DNA from: Ornithobacterium rhinotracheale
GTDB taxonomy: Bacteria; Bacteroidota; Bacteroidia; Flavobacteriales; Weeksellaceae
Direction: 5' to 3'
Length of the DNA: 64,000 bases
NCBI RefSeq assembly: GCF_004088395.1
Contig: NZ_CP035107.1
Location: 1,937,001-2,001,000 of the forward strand
Both the position numbers and the translations under genes were made by a program. Under the pieces are notes generated by a model. The model did not search any database and was not told the DNA's origin. It saw only the letters and a list, made by a program, of their open reading frames with translations. This document shows, piece after piece, positions 9,089 to 18,465 of this stretch (its first letter is position 1; every line of letters starts with the position of its first letter).

Positions 9089-10645
9089 TTATTTATCCTC
9101 TTGGGTGATTTCCTTAATGATTTGAGCAATCTCCCCACGCAGCTGGCTGATTTTGGCAACGGTTTGATCAATTTCGGCATTGAGCTGATTGATGTCAACC
9201 ACTTCGCGCGTGTCTTTTGTCTCTACATAGGTGCTCACGGAAAGATTGTAATCATTTTTCGCGATGGTGCTGTTGTCCACCCAAGCGGTAAGGTGTGGCA
9301 CGTCCTCTTTTTTGTCAAAAAGCTCGATGATGTGGGCGATATGATCATCGGTCAGCACATTGTTATTGGTTTCTTTTTTGAAGAATTCTTCACCGCTGGC
9401 GTTGATGAACTGGGTTTTTGTGTCGGGTTTATGCTTAGAAAGTACCAAAATATTGGTGGCGATACTTGTCCCAAAAAATAAGTTGGGCGGCAGGGCAATA
9501 ACGGTTTCTACAAAGTTATTGTCTACCAAATATTGGCGGATTTTTTGCTCAGCACCACCGCGGTAAAAAATACCAGGGAAGGTAACAATCGCCGCACGCC
9601 CTCTGGCAGAAAGATAGCTTAACGCATGGAGAATAAAAGCAAAATCCGCTTTGGATTTTGGCGCAAGTACGCCCGCGGGTGCAAAACGCTCGTCATTAAT
9701 CAGGGTGGGATCATCTGAACCAATCCAATTCACGGAATAGGGCGGATTGGAAACAATGGCATCAAAGGGTTTTTCATCGCCATATTTTGGAGTAAGAAGC
9801 GTATCACCCAACGCAATGTCAAATTTGTCATAATTGATGTTATGCAAAAACATATTCATACGCGCGAGGTTATAGGTGGTGTGGTTGATTTCTTGGCCGA
9901 AAAATCCCTCTTGAACCAAGTGTTGATCAAACTGCTTTTTAGCTTGTAAGAGTAAAGAACCCGAACCGCAAGCAGGGTCATAAATTTTATTGACTTCTGT
10001 CTGTCCGTGCATCGCCAGCTGTGCAATGAGTTTAGAAACATTCTGCGGGGTGAAAAACTCACCACCCGATTTGCCCGCATTGGCAGCGTAGTTGGAAATC
10101 AAAAATTCATAAGCATCGCCAAATAGGTCAATATGGTTATCCTCAAAATGCCCAAAATCCAAATCTGCCACGCCTTTAATCACGGCAGCAAGACGTTTGT
10201 TCTTATCCTCTACTGTGTTGCCTAAGCGCGAGCTGGTGACATCAAAATCAGCAAAAAGTCCTTTAATATCCCGCTCGGAATCGTACCCGTTAGCAGAGCT
10301 TTCAATGGCGTCAAAGATTTTTTTCAAATCCATATTTAGCTCAGGATCGATGTGAGCATTTTTAGCGATATTGGCAAAAAGCTGTGAGGGGTAGATGAAA
10401 TAGCCTTTGGTTTTAATCGCATCCTCTTTAATCTCTGGGGTGATGGCATCATCAGGGAAACTGGCGTAATTTACCTCAGGATCGCCGCCCTCAATGTAAT
10501 TAGAAAAATTTTCGCTGATAAAGCGGTAAAAAAGAGTTCCTAAAACGAATTGTTTAAAACTCCAGCCATCTACGGCGCCACGGACTTCATTGGCAATCTG
10601 CCAGATTCTGCGTTGCAATTCATCGCGTTGTTGTGTGCTTGTCAT
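9089..10645 (-). CDS. hsdM: Type I DNA methyltransferase subunit M (N6-adenine)
   Basis: Methylates adenine in the target and is part of both the modification and the restriction complex. 518 residues: N-terminal HsdM helical domain ([17 protein letters not shown]), AdoMet motif I DPACGSG (223-229), catalytic motif IV NPPY (300-303), then [13 protein letters not shown] and a C-terminal coiled region that would contact HsdS. First gene of the operon; its start has only AT-rich sequence upstream. The N-terminal wording is typical of type IC enzymes of gamma-proteobacteria, which hints at transfer, but no comparison was run. Confidence 0.96.
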   Translation of the reverse strand: MTSTQQRDELQRRIWQIANEVRGAVDGWSFKQFVLGTLFYRFISENFSNYIEGGDPEVNYASFPDDAITPEIKEDAIKTKGYFIYPSQLFANIAKNAHIDPELNMDLKKIFDAIESSANGYDSERDIKGLFADFDVTSSRLGNTVEDKNKRLAAVIKGVADLDFGHFEDNHIDLFGDAYEFLISNYAANAGKSGGEFFTPQNVSKLIAQLAMHGQTEVNKIYDPACGSGSLLLQAKKQFDQHLVQEGFFGQEINHTTYNLARMNMFLHNINYDKFDIALGDTLLTPKYGDEKPFDAIVSNPPYSVNWIGSDDPTLINDERFAPAGVLAPKSKADFAFILHALSYLSARGRAAIVTFPGIFYRGGAEQKIRQYLVDNNFVETVIALPPNLFFGTSIATNILVLSKHKPDTKTQFINASGEEFFKKETNNNVLTDDHIAHIIELFDKKEDVPHLTAWVDNSTIAKNDYNLSVSTYVETKDTREVVDINQLNAEIDQTVAKISQLRGEIAQIIKEITQEDK

Positions 10646-10906
10646 ATTTTTGTTACTTATGCTTAAAAAAACGCCGCCACATTCTTAAACAGAAAACAGA
10701 CAATCGGCATTTTTTTTACTTTGAATTGCTAAGATAATATTATTTTGGTTTTCTTTTCTTAAATCAAAAAATATCTTCATTTTGACTTCAGATTAATTAA
10801 AACTAAAAAAAAAAGGGGGGGGGCTAAATTTCGATTAAAACAATAAAAATTGAAAAAATCTTATACACTACACATATCGCACATCTTTAAACCCCTTATG
10901 CATAAT
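10646..10906. other. Intergenic leader of the restriction operon with an A10/G9 tract
   Basis: 260 bases between the hsdM start and the 3' end of the nucleoside phosphorylase gene. It holds ten A followed by nine G (10805-10814 and 10815-10823; T10/C9 in the hsdM direction), about 160 bases upstream of the hsdM ATG. No clear TAnnTTTG box was found for hsdM. No insertion-sequence end or integrase remnant is visible. Confidence 0.7.
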
Positions 10907-11749
10907 TTATTTAGTTAAAATATCTAAACCAATCTCAATCATCTCATTTACAGATTCTTTATAGCTTTGCAAAAACTCTCCCGTAGTGCGGTTTGCTATG
11001 ATGCAATTGAGAGATAAAGCTTTATGCCCCAACATCTTAGAAAACGAATAGATTGCAGAAGTTTCCATCTCAAAATTATCTAAACCACAAGTATGCAAAT
11101 GGTCTAAAAAATCATTATCCAGAGATTTTAATCTCACTTGGCGCCCCTGCGGACCATAAAATCCTGATAGAGAGCCTGTGTTTCCTAAAACCGTTTGACT
11201 TTTAAATAATTTAAGCAAATCACTATCACACTCAGAGGTGTAAACCATCGGGCGAATACTTTCATATTTAAAATCTTTTAAAAACAATTCTTGAAATTGC
11301 GAATTCTGATGCTGTGGGTAGAAGTGCATAAGCCCATCAAAACCAGCAGTATAGCGCGAAGCTACAAAATCCCCTGCTTTTATCGATGGATTCACGGTGC
11401 CTGATGTGCCAAAACGCACAAATTTAAGCGATTTTTTTTCGTCCTTAATCTCTCTTGTATGCAAATCCACATTCACCAGCGCATCTAGTTCGTTGATTAC
11501 AATATCAATATTATCTGTCCCAATTCCCGAAGAAAGAACTGTTAATCTTTTACCATTTTTAACACCCGTATGAGTTACAAATTCTCGCTTATGCTTCTGA
11601 ATTTCTACCTCATCAAAGAATTTAGACACACGAGACACGCGCTCGGGGTCACCCACGAGAATGATGGTATCGGCAATGTCTTCTGGCAATAGATTCAAAT
11701 GGTACACGCTCCCATCGGGGTTTAGCGGCAGTTCTGAGGCTTTTATCAT
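10907..11749 (-). CDS. Nucleoside phosphorylase (PNP/UDP family)
   Basis: Reversible phosphorolysis of a nucleoside, probably uridine-type, in salvage. 280 residues with the NP-1 family features: VGDPERV near residue 33 for phosphate binding, SSGIGTDNIDI, RFGTSGTV, and the substrate-binding FEMETSAIYSFSKML. The C-terminal IANRTTGEF and a helical tail complete the fold. Which base is used cannot be settled by eye. It follows DUF2752 by 74 bases on the same strand, possibly at the end of the alaS transcript. Confidence 0.88.
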   Translation of the reverse strand: MIKASELPLNPDGSVYHLNLLPEDIADTIILVGDPERVSRVSKFFDEVEIQKHKREFVTHTGVKNGKRLTVLSSGIGTDNIDIVINELDALVNVDLHTREIKDEKKSLKFVRFGTSGTVNPSIKAGDFVASRYTAGFDGLMHFYPQHQNSQFQELFLKDFKYESIRPMVYTSECDSDLLKLFKSQTVLGNTGSLSGFYGPQGRQVRLKSLDNDFLDHLHTCGLDNFEMETSAIYSFSKMLGHKALSLNCIIANRTTGEFLQSYKESVNEMIEIGLDILTK

Positions 11750-11823
11750 TTTTTATTTATTTTTTTAAGTTGAGCTTCCTAAGGTAAGATTTTCTTTTTG
11801 AAAAAACAAAATTTGAAATGATT

Positions 11824-12237
11824 TTATAGCGGAGGGCGCAAAAATTCTAAGCCTTGAATTTCTAGATTTCTTAAAATAAAATAGATTATGACTAGGACTA
11901 AAAGAGCCTTCGCAAACAAGTGGTGATTAAGTATTCGGACTTGGTAGTGGGTGCCGAAAATGTAGTTTGTGGCTTTTACCCCGAGAGCGTATAAGACGAG
12001 CGGAAGCATAATCACCAGCAGAGAATTATACCTAAATGCTTGGTTTAAATTAAAGTTTAAAAGCTGAAAAACAGCCCTTTGAGAGCCACACCCAGGGCAA
12101 TACAATCCTAAAAACGAATAGCTTGGACACTTGGGAAAGCCCTCCACTTCTGAGGGATTGTAGCTACCGTATAAAAATAATAAAGCTCCGCCCAGAAACA
12201 GGACAGAGCTCAATATTAATACTTTTTTTAACTTCAT
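11824..12237 (-). CDS. DUF2752 small membrane protein
   Basis: 137 residues, three predicted membrane helices (about 7-25, 68-88, 110-127). The segment with CPGCGSQRA (about residues 48-56), preceded by FPKCP, is the hallmark of DUF2752, a family of unknown function in which the Cys residues may bind metal. It begins 14 bases after alaS on the same strand, so co-transcription is likely; no functional link to alanyl-tRNA synthesis is implied. Confidence 0.85.
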   Translation of the reverse strand: MKLKKVLILSSVLFLGGALLFLYGSYNPSEVEGFPKCPSYSFLGLYCPGCGSQRAVFQLLNFNLNQAFRYNSLLVIMLPLVLYALGVKATNYIFGTHYQVRILNHHLFAKALLVLVIIYFILRNLEIQGLEFLRPPL

Positions 12238-12251
12238 TTATAAACTTGGTA

Positions 12252-14870
12252 CTACAAATTTTCCAGTTTTTCTTTGGCCAAAGTTAAAACTTTATCTAGA
12301 CCTTCTGGTAATTTTCCGCCCGCGGTGGCAAATGTAGGCTGCCCTCCGCCACCTCCGTGGATTTCCTTTGCCCACTCGCGCACTAAATTTCCTGCGTGCA
12401 AGGATTTTCCCTTGGCCAAGGCATCGCTAATTCCTACGGAGATTGTAGCTTTGCCCTCGTAAAGATTGGCCACTACAATGAAGGCGTTTTCCAGCTCAGT
12501 TTTTAATTGAAATATTAAATCTTTGATGAGCGCATTATCCATTTCGGCACGCGCAAAGATTGCGTTAATACCATTTATTTCAACTACTTGGCTTTTCCAC
12601 TCTTGCTTCACGCCTTTTGCTTGCTCGCGCTTTAATTGCTCAATCTCTGCTTTAAGTTTCTCATTTTCAGCTTGCAACGAAACCACGGCTTTTAGTGGCT
12701 CTTTATTTACATTTAATTGAGATTGAATTTGTTGCAATTCTGCCTCATTGTTTTTAAAATATTCTAAGGCTTCTGTGCCTGTGATGGCTTCAATTCTGCG
12801 GATTCCTGCGGCCACGGCTGATTCGTTTTGAATTTTAAAATACCATATATCTGCTGTGTTTGGCACATGCGTTCCGCCACAAAGCTCTTTGCTCTCGCCA
12901 AACTGAATCAAACGCACATTATCGCCATATTTTTCGCCAAATAGTGCCATTGCACCTTTTGCCAAAGCTTCTTCTTTTGGTATGCTTCGGAACTCTTGTA
13001 GGGCGATTTTTTCTTTAATTTTCTGATTTACAAACTGCTCTACTGCTAAAATCTCTTCTGGGGATAATTTTTTAAAGTGAGAAAAATCAAATCGCAGGTT
13101 TTTAGCATCTACTTTAGAGCCTTTTTGCTCCACATGGTTGCCTAGGATTTGGCGCAAGGCTTGGTGCAGCAGATGCGTAGCGGTGTGGTTTGCCATAATG
13201 TTTTGGCGCAAATCTTTGGCTACTATTGCTTTAAACTCCGCATTCACATCGGCAGGAAGCTCTTCCACGATATGCACACTTAGGTTGTTTTCTTTTTTAG
13301 TATCTATGATATAAGTAAGCTCGCCGTTATTAGCTTCCAGTACGCCCTTGTCGCCTACTTGCCCGCCCGATTCTGCATAAAATGGCGTAACATTGAATAC
13401 TAATTGATAATATGTTTTTTTATTGCTTTCTACTTTTCGGTACTTGGTGATTTTAACATTTACCGCCGTGCTATCGTAGCCAATGAATTCCTGCTCCTCA
13501 TCATCTCTAAGCACCACCCAGTCATCAGCTTTAAGGCTTGCGGCTTGTTTTGAGCGCTGTTTCTGCTTATTTAGCTCTTTTTCAAATTCGGTTTCATCTA
13601 CGGAAATGCCTTTTTCTGCGAGGATTAATTGTGTTAAATCAAACGGAAAGCCATAAGTATCATACAGCTCAAAGGCTTTGGCTCCGCTCAATTTATGGTC
13701 TTGGGCATTGGCAATCATTGAATCTAAAATTAAAAGACCGTTATCCAATGTTTTGAGGAATGAGCTTTCCTCCTCTTTGATTACATTTTTGATTACATTG
13801 TACTGCTTAATTAGCTCTGGGAATGCTCCGCCCATTTCATCTTTTAGCGTATCTACTAGCTTGTAAATAAATTCCTTTTTTAGATTTAAGAAAGTAAATC
13901 CGTAACGAATGGCACGGCGCAGGATTCTGCGTATCACATAACCTGCCCCATTGTTTGATGGCAGTTGCCCATCGGCTATGGCAAATGATACGGCACGCAA
14001 ATGGTCTACAATTACACGAATTGCAATATCCGTTTGCTCATTTTGCCCATATTTCACTCCTGAGATTTCCTCCAATTGCTTGATTAATCCTGAGAAAACA
14101 TCGGTATCATAGTTTGAGGTTTTTCCTTGCAAAATCATACAAAGGCGCTCAAAACCCATACCAGTATCTACATTTTTGGCGGGCAATTTTTCTAGCTTGC
14201 CATCTGCCTTGCGATTAAATTCCATAAACACCAAGTTCCATACCTCAATGACTTGTGGGTGGTCTTTATTCACCAGCGTTTTTCCGTCTACCTTTTGTCT
14301 TTCTTCCAGTGGGCGAATGTCCACATGAATTTCCGAGCATGGGCCGCATGGGCCGCTTGCGCCCATTTCCCAGAAATTATCTTTTTTATTTCCGTTTAAA
14401 ATTCGCTCTGGGGCTATATGCTCCTTCCAGCAATCGTAGGCCTCTTGGTCAAAGGGGGTGCCATCTTCTTGGTCTCCTTCAAAAACGGTAACATAAATCT
14501 GATTTTTATCGATTTTGTAAACTTCGGTAAGTAATTCCCAAGCCCACGCGATGGCTTCTTTTTTGAAATAATCCCCAAAAGACCAATTCCCTAGCATCTC
14601 GAACATTGTGTGGTGATAAGTATCTTTTCCCACATCATCTAAATCATTGTGCTTTCCAGAAACGCGCAAACACTTCTGCGTATCGGCAATACGGCGAAAC
14701 TTAGGCTGCTGATGCCCAAGGAAAAAGTCCTTAAATTGATTCATTCCCGCATTGGTAAACATCAGAGTGGGGTCATCCTTTAAAACGATTGGCGCAGAGG
14801 CTACAATTTCGTGTTTTTTGGAGGCGAAGAAGTCTAAAAACTTGCTTCTTATTTCATTAGATTTCATCAT
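12252..14870 (-). CDS. alaS: Alanyl-tRNA synthetase
   Basis: Charges tRNA-Ala and edits Ser/Gly mischarges. 872 residues with the full architecture: class II catalytic core (start [33 protein letters not shown]), editing domain with zinc ligands HTATHLLHQ and CGGTHV, and a C-terminal C-Ala domain ending [14 protein letters not shown] plus helix. Two Met codons are adjacent (ATGATGAAA); the second (14867) gives the usual N-terminus MKSNEIR. A minus-strand TATCTTTG at 14956-14963 is a good -7 box with about 80 bases of leader. Confidence 0.97.
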   Translation of the reverse strand: MMKSNEIRSKFLDFFASKKHEIVASAPIVLKDDPTLMFTNAGMNQFKDFFLGHQQPKFRRIADTQKCLRVSGKHNDLDDVGKDTYHHTMFEMLGNWSFGDYFKKEAIAWAWELLTEVYKIDKNQIYVTVFEGDQEDGTPFDQEAYDCWKEHIAPERILNGNKKDNFWEMGASGPCGPCSEIHVDIRPLEERQKVDGKTLVNKDHPQVIEVWNLVFMEFNRKADGKLEKLPAKNVDTGMGFERLCMILQGKTSNYDTDVFSGLIKQLEEISGVKYGQNEQTDIAIRVIVDHLRAVSFAIADGQLPSNNGAGYVIRRILRRAIRYGFTFLNLKKEFIYKLVDTLKDEMGGAFPELIKQYNVIKNVIKEEESSFLKTLDNGLLILDSMIANAQDHKLSGAKAFELYDTYGFPFDLTQLILAEKGISVDETEFEKELNKQKQRSKQAASLKADDWVVLRDDEEQEFIGYDSTAVNVKITKYRKVESNKKTYYQLVFNVTPFYAESGGQVGDKGVLEANNGELTYIIDTKKENNLSVHIVEELPADVNAEFKAIVAKDLRQNIMANHTATHLLHQALRQILGNHVEQKGSKVDAKNLRFDFSHFKKLSPEEILAVEQFVNQKIKEKIALQEFRSIPKEEALAKGAMALFGEKYGDNVRLIQFGESKELCGGTHVPNTADIWYFKIQNESAVAAGIRRIEAITGTEALEYFKNNEAELQQIQSQLNVNKEPLKAVVSLQAENEKLKAEIEQLKREQAKGVKQEWKSQVVEINGINAIFARAEMDNALIKDLIFQLKTELENAFIVVANLYEGKATISVGISDALAKGKSLHAGNLVREWAKEIHGGGGGQPTFATAGGKLPEGLDKVLTLAKEKLENL

Positions 14871-14955
14871 TTTAAAATTCTATTTATTACGCTTTAAGAG
14901 TTCATTAACTCGGTTTGCAGATTAAAAATCTTTCCTTTGTTAAATATGGTGGTTG

Positions 14956-14963
14956 CAAAGATA
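14956..14963 (-). promoter_or_regulatory. Putative -7 box of alaS
   Basis: Minus-strand TATCTTTG matches TAnnTTTG. It lies between the two candidate starts of the divergent M23 gene (14915 and 14993), which favours the later start for that gene. Confidence 0.5.
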
Positions 14964-14992
14964 GCAATTCACTGCAAAAAATTGATATTACC

Positions 14993-15970
14993 ATGGGTAA
15001 AAAACATTTTTATTACGATTCCGAAAAAGGCGAATATATCCCTGTGGAATCCCAAAAATCAAGCAAGGCAAAATTAATATTTTCTGTCATATTTCTCACT
15101 TTATTCTTCTCTGGCATTGGAATTTTCTTAGGCTACCATTATTTAATTCAGCCACAAAATGCCAATCAGGCAAAGCTGGCAAATGAGCTTGAAAAAATGG
15201 AGCTACAATACAAGGCGTTGAATAAAAAGTTTAAGAAAACGCAAGAGGTGCTTGAAGATTTAGAAAATCGTGATGAGTATGTATACCGCTCGTTCTTTGA
15301 GCTTGCGCCCATTGATAAGGATATCCGAAAGGCAGGCTTTGGTGGGGTGGACCGCTATGCTGATTTTTCATCGCTCACTTATGGCGAATTGGTTAAGGAG
15401 ACTAGCAAGAATTTAGACATTATTAATAAAAGGCTCGTCGTTCAGTCCAAATCGCTGGACGAAATCGTGGAATCTGCCAAAAAGAAAGATGAAATGTTTC
15501 GCCATTTACCCGCCATTCAGCCCATTGCCAATAAGGATTTAAAGCACATCGCATCTGGCTACGGCATGCGCCTTCACCCTATTTTAAAAATTGGGAAAAT
15601 GCACTGGGGAGTAGATTTTGCAGCAAGCCCTGGGACTCCGATTTATGCCACAGGCGACGGCACGGTGAAACAAGCTGGTGCATCGGGAGGCTATGGGAAT
15701 GTGGTCGTTATAGACCACGGCTATGGCTATGAAACGGTGTATGGGCATATGAGCCGCATCAAGGTGCAAGCCGGGCAGGCCGTAAAGCGTGGCGATGTCA
15801 TCGGCTTTGTGGGTAGCACTGGGCTTTCATCTGGCCCGCACCTGCACTATGAAGTTCACAAAAATGGGGAACGCGTAGACCCCGTGCATTTCTTTAACCA
15901 AGAGGTAAGCCCTGATGAGTTCAATAAGCTCTATGAGGCCTCTCAACAAATGAATATCTCCCTAGATTAA
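14993..15970 (+). CDS. M23 (LytM-type) peptidoglycan endopeptidase, membrane anchored
   Basis: Murein hydrolase or a regulator of one, acting in the periplasm. 325 residues: short cytoplasmic start MGKKHFYYDSEKGEYIP, one membrane helix (about 23-43), a coiled coil (about 50-85), and a C-terminal LytM domain with GYGMRLHP, HWGVDFAA and GPHLHYEVH, which supply the zinc and catalytic residues of an active enzyme. An in-frame Met at 14915 would add 26 residues unlike this family and overlap the alaS promoter. It overlaps the following MerR gene by one base (TAATG). Confidence 0.92.
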   Translation: MGKKHFYYDSEKGEYIPVESQKSSKAKLIFSVIFLTLFFSGIGIFLGYHYLIQPQNANQAKLANELEKMELQYKALNKKFKKTQEVLEDLENRDEYVYRSFFELAPIDKDIRKAGFGGVDRYADFSSLTYGELVKETSKNLDIINKRLVVQSKSLDEIVESAKKKDEMFRHLPAIQPIANKDLKHIASGYGMRLHPILKIGKMHWGVDFAASPGTPIYATGDGTVKQAGASGGYGNVVVIDHGYGYETVYGHMSRIKVQAGQAVKRGDVIGFVGSTGLSSGPHLHYEVHKNGERVDPVHFFNQEVSPDEFNKLYEASQQMNISLD

Positions 15971-16299
15971 TGAATATCGAGCTTCCTGAAAAACTGTATT
16001 ATAAAATTAGCGAGGTAGCAGAGGCTTTTAATGTAAACGCCTCTTTATTACGATTCTGGGAAAAGGAATTTGACATTTTAAAACCAAAGAAAAACCGAAA
16101 AGGCAACCGCTATTTCACCCCAGAGGATATTCAAAATTTAAAAGTCATTTATCATTTAGTCAAAGAAAAAGGCTACACGCTCGAGGGGGCTAAAATCGCC
16201 TTAGAGAACAAGGAAAAAGTTGAGGAAGAAACCTCTATTATCTTTAGACTTGAAAAAATAAAAGCCGAGCTTGAAAATCTAAAAAACTTATTGGATTAA
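15970..16299 (+). CDS. MerR family transcriptional regulator
   Basis: 109 residues. N-terminal winged HTH: KISEVAEAFNVNASLLRFWEKEF, then the wing KKNRKGNRYFTPEDI and a second helix pair. The C-terminus is a short coiled coil (IFRLEKIKAELENLKNLL) for dimer formation, without a metal-binding Cys pattern or a ligand domain, as in the small MerR proteins paired with M23 peptidases in Bacteroidota. Translational coupling to the upstream M23 gene (TAATG) suggests a shared role in cell-wall control; that is inference. Confidence 0.88.
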   Translation: MNIELPEKLYYKISEVAEAFNVNASLLRFWEKEFDILKPKKNRKGNRYFTPEDIQNLKVIYHLVKEKGYTLEGAKIALENKEKVEEETSIIFRLEKIKAELENLKNLLD

Positions 16300-16300
16300 A

Positions 16301-16518
16301 CCTATCATGGTGCTTCGGAACGTATACCATAGTGGTTCAAAACCTATATCATAGTGGTTCAGAACCTATACCATAGTGGTTCAAAACCTATATCATAGTA
16401 GTTCAAAACCTATATCATAGTAGTTCAAAACCTATATCATAGCGATTCAGAACCTATATCATAGTGCTTCAGAACCTATATCATAGTGCTTCAGAACCTA
16501 TATCATAGTGCTTCGGAA
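16301..16518. repeat. 22-bp tandem repeat array, 10 units
   Basis: Ten head-to-tail units, the first 20 bp and diverged, the other nine exactly 22 bp, built on CCTATATCATAGTGCTTC plus RGAA or AAAA. Unit starts: 16301, 16321, 16343, 16365, 16387, 16409, 16431, 16453, 16475, 16497. Neighbouring units share the same variants (GTAGTTCAAAA twice; GTGCTTC three times), as expected from stepwise duplication. It fills the space between the convergent MerR and DUF3810 genes and starts one base after the MerR stop. No spacers, so it is not a CRISPR. Confidence 0.97.
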
Positions 16519-16527
16519 TAGATAGGA

Positions 16528-17592
16528 TTAGGGCTTTTGTAAGCGGTAATATTCTACTAAAAGGGCTACAAATTTGCCATAACTCTCCAAGCCCTCCGCT
16601 TGATTATTGGCTTTAAGATATTGATGATTCATAGCACTAAACACCTTATCTGCCGCACTATTATATTTATTAAAATAATCTAATTCAGCTTGATAATCAG
16701 CTTGCATTCCAGGAGAATAGGCTCGTATTTTCTCTTTTACAAACATAGAGTCTTTTGGGTAAATCGCTCGCAAAACATAGCGCAAAGCCTTGTAATTTGC
16801 TGCATAGCGCAAGGCAGGACTAGGGCTCTGCACACAGGCCAAATACCCCACAAAATTAGCCTCACTCTCAAAAGCATAGCCCATCTGGTGCGCCTGCTCG
16901 TGTGCCATAGTAAAGGGCTGACTCACAGAAGGCAAACCCTGCGTAATCTGCGCCTCTGCCGTGAATGGATTATAATACCCACTCACGCCCATATAGCGCA
17001 TAGCAAAACTATAAATGCTATTTTTCTTGCGCCGCTTAGGCATTTCTCTAAACGGCAAATTCAATGCGTGAAGCCCCTGAATTGAATCTTGAATTAAGGA
17101 ATTAAACGCCTGTGGCACAAATAGCATCTCACCCGATGGCTTGCGCGGCACCCACTGCGATTGTGCTTTTGTTTTAGCCAAAATATCATTTGCTATGATT
17201 TTCAATTCCGTGGTATCAGCAGGGCGCATCTCTTCGAAAATCGGCTTTTTGTAATAATTAAACGCCCATAGGAAATGAAAACTGGCATACATCAGCCCCG
17301 TGAGCCATAACATTTTATTGAGGAAGTGAAGCCACTGCCCGTTTCTCTGCACCATAAGTTTTAGCCCACAATAAATGAACTGTATTAAAAATAAGGCTAC
17401 AAATAAATACACGAAATCCCCCACTGAAAAAAACACCCAACCAAATGCCCGTGTATATAGCGGATAAAAAAAGGCATACCACTGCGTATAAAGCGACTGC
17501 GTAAAGAACTCTGAATGCTTTAATGCCCAAATGATTAAATAAATGATTAGCCAAAAATATAAGCCTTTAAGTTTTTTCAAATTTCCCATCAT
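16528..17592 (-). CDS. DUF3810 membrane protein with a HEXXH motif
   Basis: 354 residues. Three membrane helices in the first 115 residues (about 10-25, 48-75, 93-110), then a soluble domain. It contains MAHEQAHQMGY followed by FESEANFVGYLA: a gluzincin-like HExxH plus a downstream Glu, so a zinc protease active on the outer face of the inner membrane is plausible. Function of the family is not known to me. Divergent from panB; its 3' end adjoins the 22-bp array. Confidence 0.88.
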   Translation of the reverse strand: MMGNLKKLKGLYFWLIIYLIIWALKHSEFFTQSLYTQWYAFFYPLYTRAFGWVFFSVGDFVYLFVALFLIQFIYCGLKLMVQRNGQWLHFLNKMLWLTGLMYASFHFLWAFNYYKKPIFEEMRPADTTELKIIANDILAKTKAQSQWVPRKPSGEMLFVPQAFNSLIQDSIQGLHALNLPFREMPKRRKKNSIYSFAMRYMGVSGYYNPFTAEAQITQGLPSVSQPFTMAHEQAHQMGYAFESEANFVGYLACVQSPSPALRYAANYKALRYVLRAIYPKDSMFVKEKIRAYSPGMQADYQAELDYFNKYNSAADKVFSAMNHQYLKANNQAEGLESYGKFVALLVEYYRLQKP

Positions 17593-17615
17593 AGCGATTA
17601 TGCCTGCAAATTTCT

Positions 17616-17623
17616 TACCTTTG
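17616..17623 (+). promoter_or_regulatory. Putative -7 box of panB
   Basis: TACCTTTG matches TAnnTTTG, 21 bases before the panB ATG. No clear -33 element. Confidence 0.45.
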
Positions 17624-17644
17624 TGCCGCTAAAACAAAAAAAGC

Positions 17645-18457
17645 ATGTCTGTAAACAAAGAAATCAAAAAAATCACAACTGAAATTTTAAGAAACTCAAA
17701 AGGGAAAGACAAAATTGCAATGCTCACCGCCTACGACTATACTATGGCTCAATTAGCCGATGCCGGCGGGCTTGATGCCATTTTGGTGGGCGATTCCGCG
17801 GCCAATGTGATGGCAGGCTATGAGACTACGCTCCCCATCACATTAGAACAAATGATTTATCACGCGCAGTGTGTGGTGCGTGGCACTTCGCGGGCGCTGG
17901 TGGTGGTAGATATGCCCTTTGGCACCTACCAGTCTAACTCTGATAAAGCCTTGGAATCTGCCATTAAAATTATGAAAGAAACCAATGCCCAAGCTGTAAA
18001 ATTAGAAGGCGGGGCAGAAATTGCAGAAGCCGTGCAAAAAATCGTGCAGGCAGGAATCCCCGTGATGGCACACCTAGGACTCACCCCGCAAAGCATCAAC
18101 CAGCTGGGAAGCTATGCTCTAAGGGCTAAAAAGGAAAGCGAAGCTCAAAAACTGAAAGAAGACGCCCTTTTGCTACAAAGTTTAGGCGTGTTTGCCTTAG
18201 TCTTAGAAAAAATCCCAACGCAATTGGCAAAAGAAGTTACCGAAAGCCTAAACATTCCCACCATTGGGATTGGGGCGGGGGCGCACTGCGATGGGCAAGT
18301 CTTGGTATTGCAAGATATGCTTGGTATGAACGAGGGCTTTAAACCCAAATTCCTGCGCCAGTATGCCCACTTAGGCAAGCAAATCACTGGTGCCGTTTCG
18401 CAATATGTGCAAGATGTAAAGGCCAACCATTTCCCCAACGAATCCGAAAGCTATTAA
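17645..18457 (+). CDS. panB: 3-methyl-2-oxobutanoate hydroxymethyltransferase
   Basis: First committed step of pantothenate synthesis: adds a hydroxymethyl group from 5,10-methylene-THF to 2-oxoisovalerate. 270 residues with [35 protein letters not shown] and KLEGG, and the C-terminal [21 protein letters not shown], all PanB landmarks including the Asp residues that hold Mg2+. Eight bases before the pseudouridine synthase gene, so the two are probably co-transcribed. No other pan gene is in the window. Confidence 0.96.
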   Translation: MSVNKEIKKITTEILRNSKGKDKIAMLTAYDYTMAQLADAGGLDAILVGDSAANVMAGYETTLPITLEQMIYHAQCVVRGTSRALVVVDMPFGTYQSNSDKALESAIKIMKETNAQAVKLEGGAEIAEAVQKIVQAGIPVMAHLGLTPQSINQLGSYALRAKKESEAQKLKEDALLLQSLGVFALVLEKIPTQLAKEVTESLNIPTIGIGAGAHCDGQVLVLQDMLGMNEGFKPKFLRQYAHLGKQITGAVSQYVQDVKANHFPNESESY

Positions 18458-18465
18458 CCCACACT

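Noticed and set aside
3614-10906. Integrative element with attachment sites at tRNA-Leu
   Set aside because: No integrase, no repeat of the tRNA 3' end at the other boundary and no mobility gene were found; only position next to a tRNA supports it.
14915-14992. Longer N-terminus of the M23 peptidase
   Set aside because: It overlaps the alaS promoter box and adds residues ahead of a good start (MGKKHFYYD).
16301-16518. CRISPR array
   Set aside because: Units are directly abutting, 22 bp, with no spacers and no cas genes.
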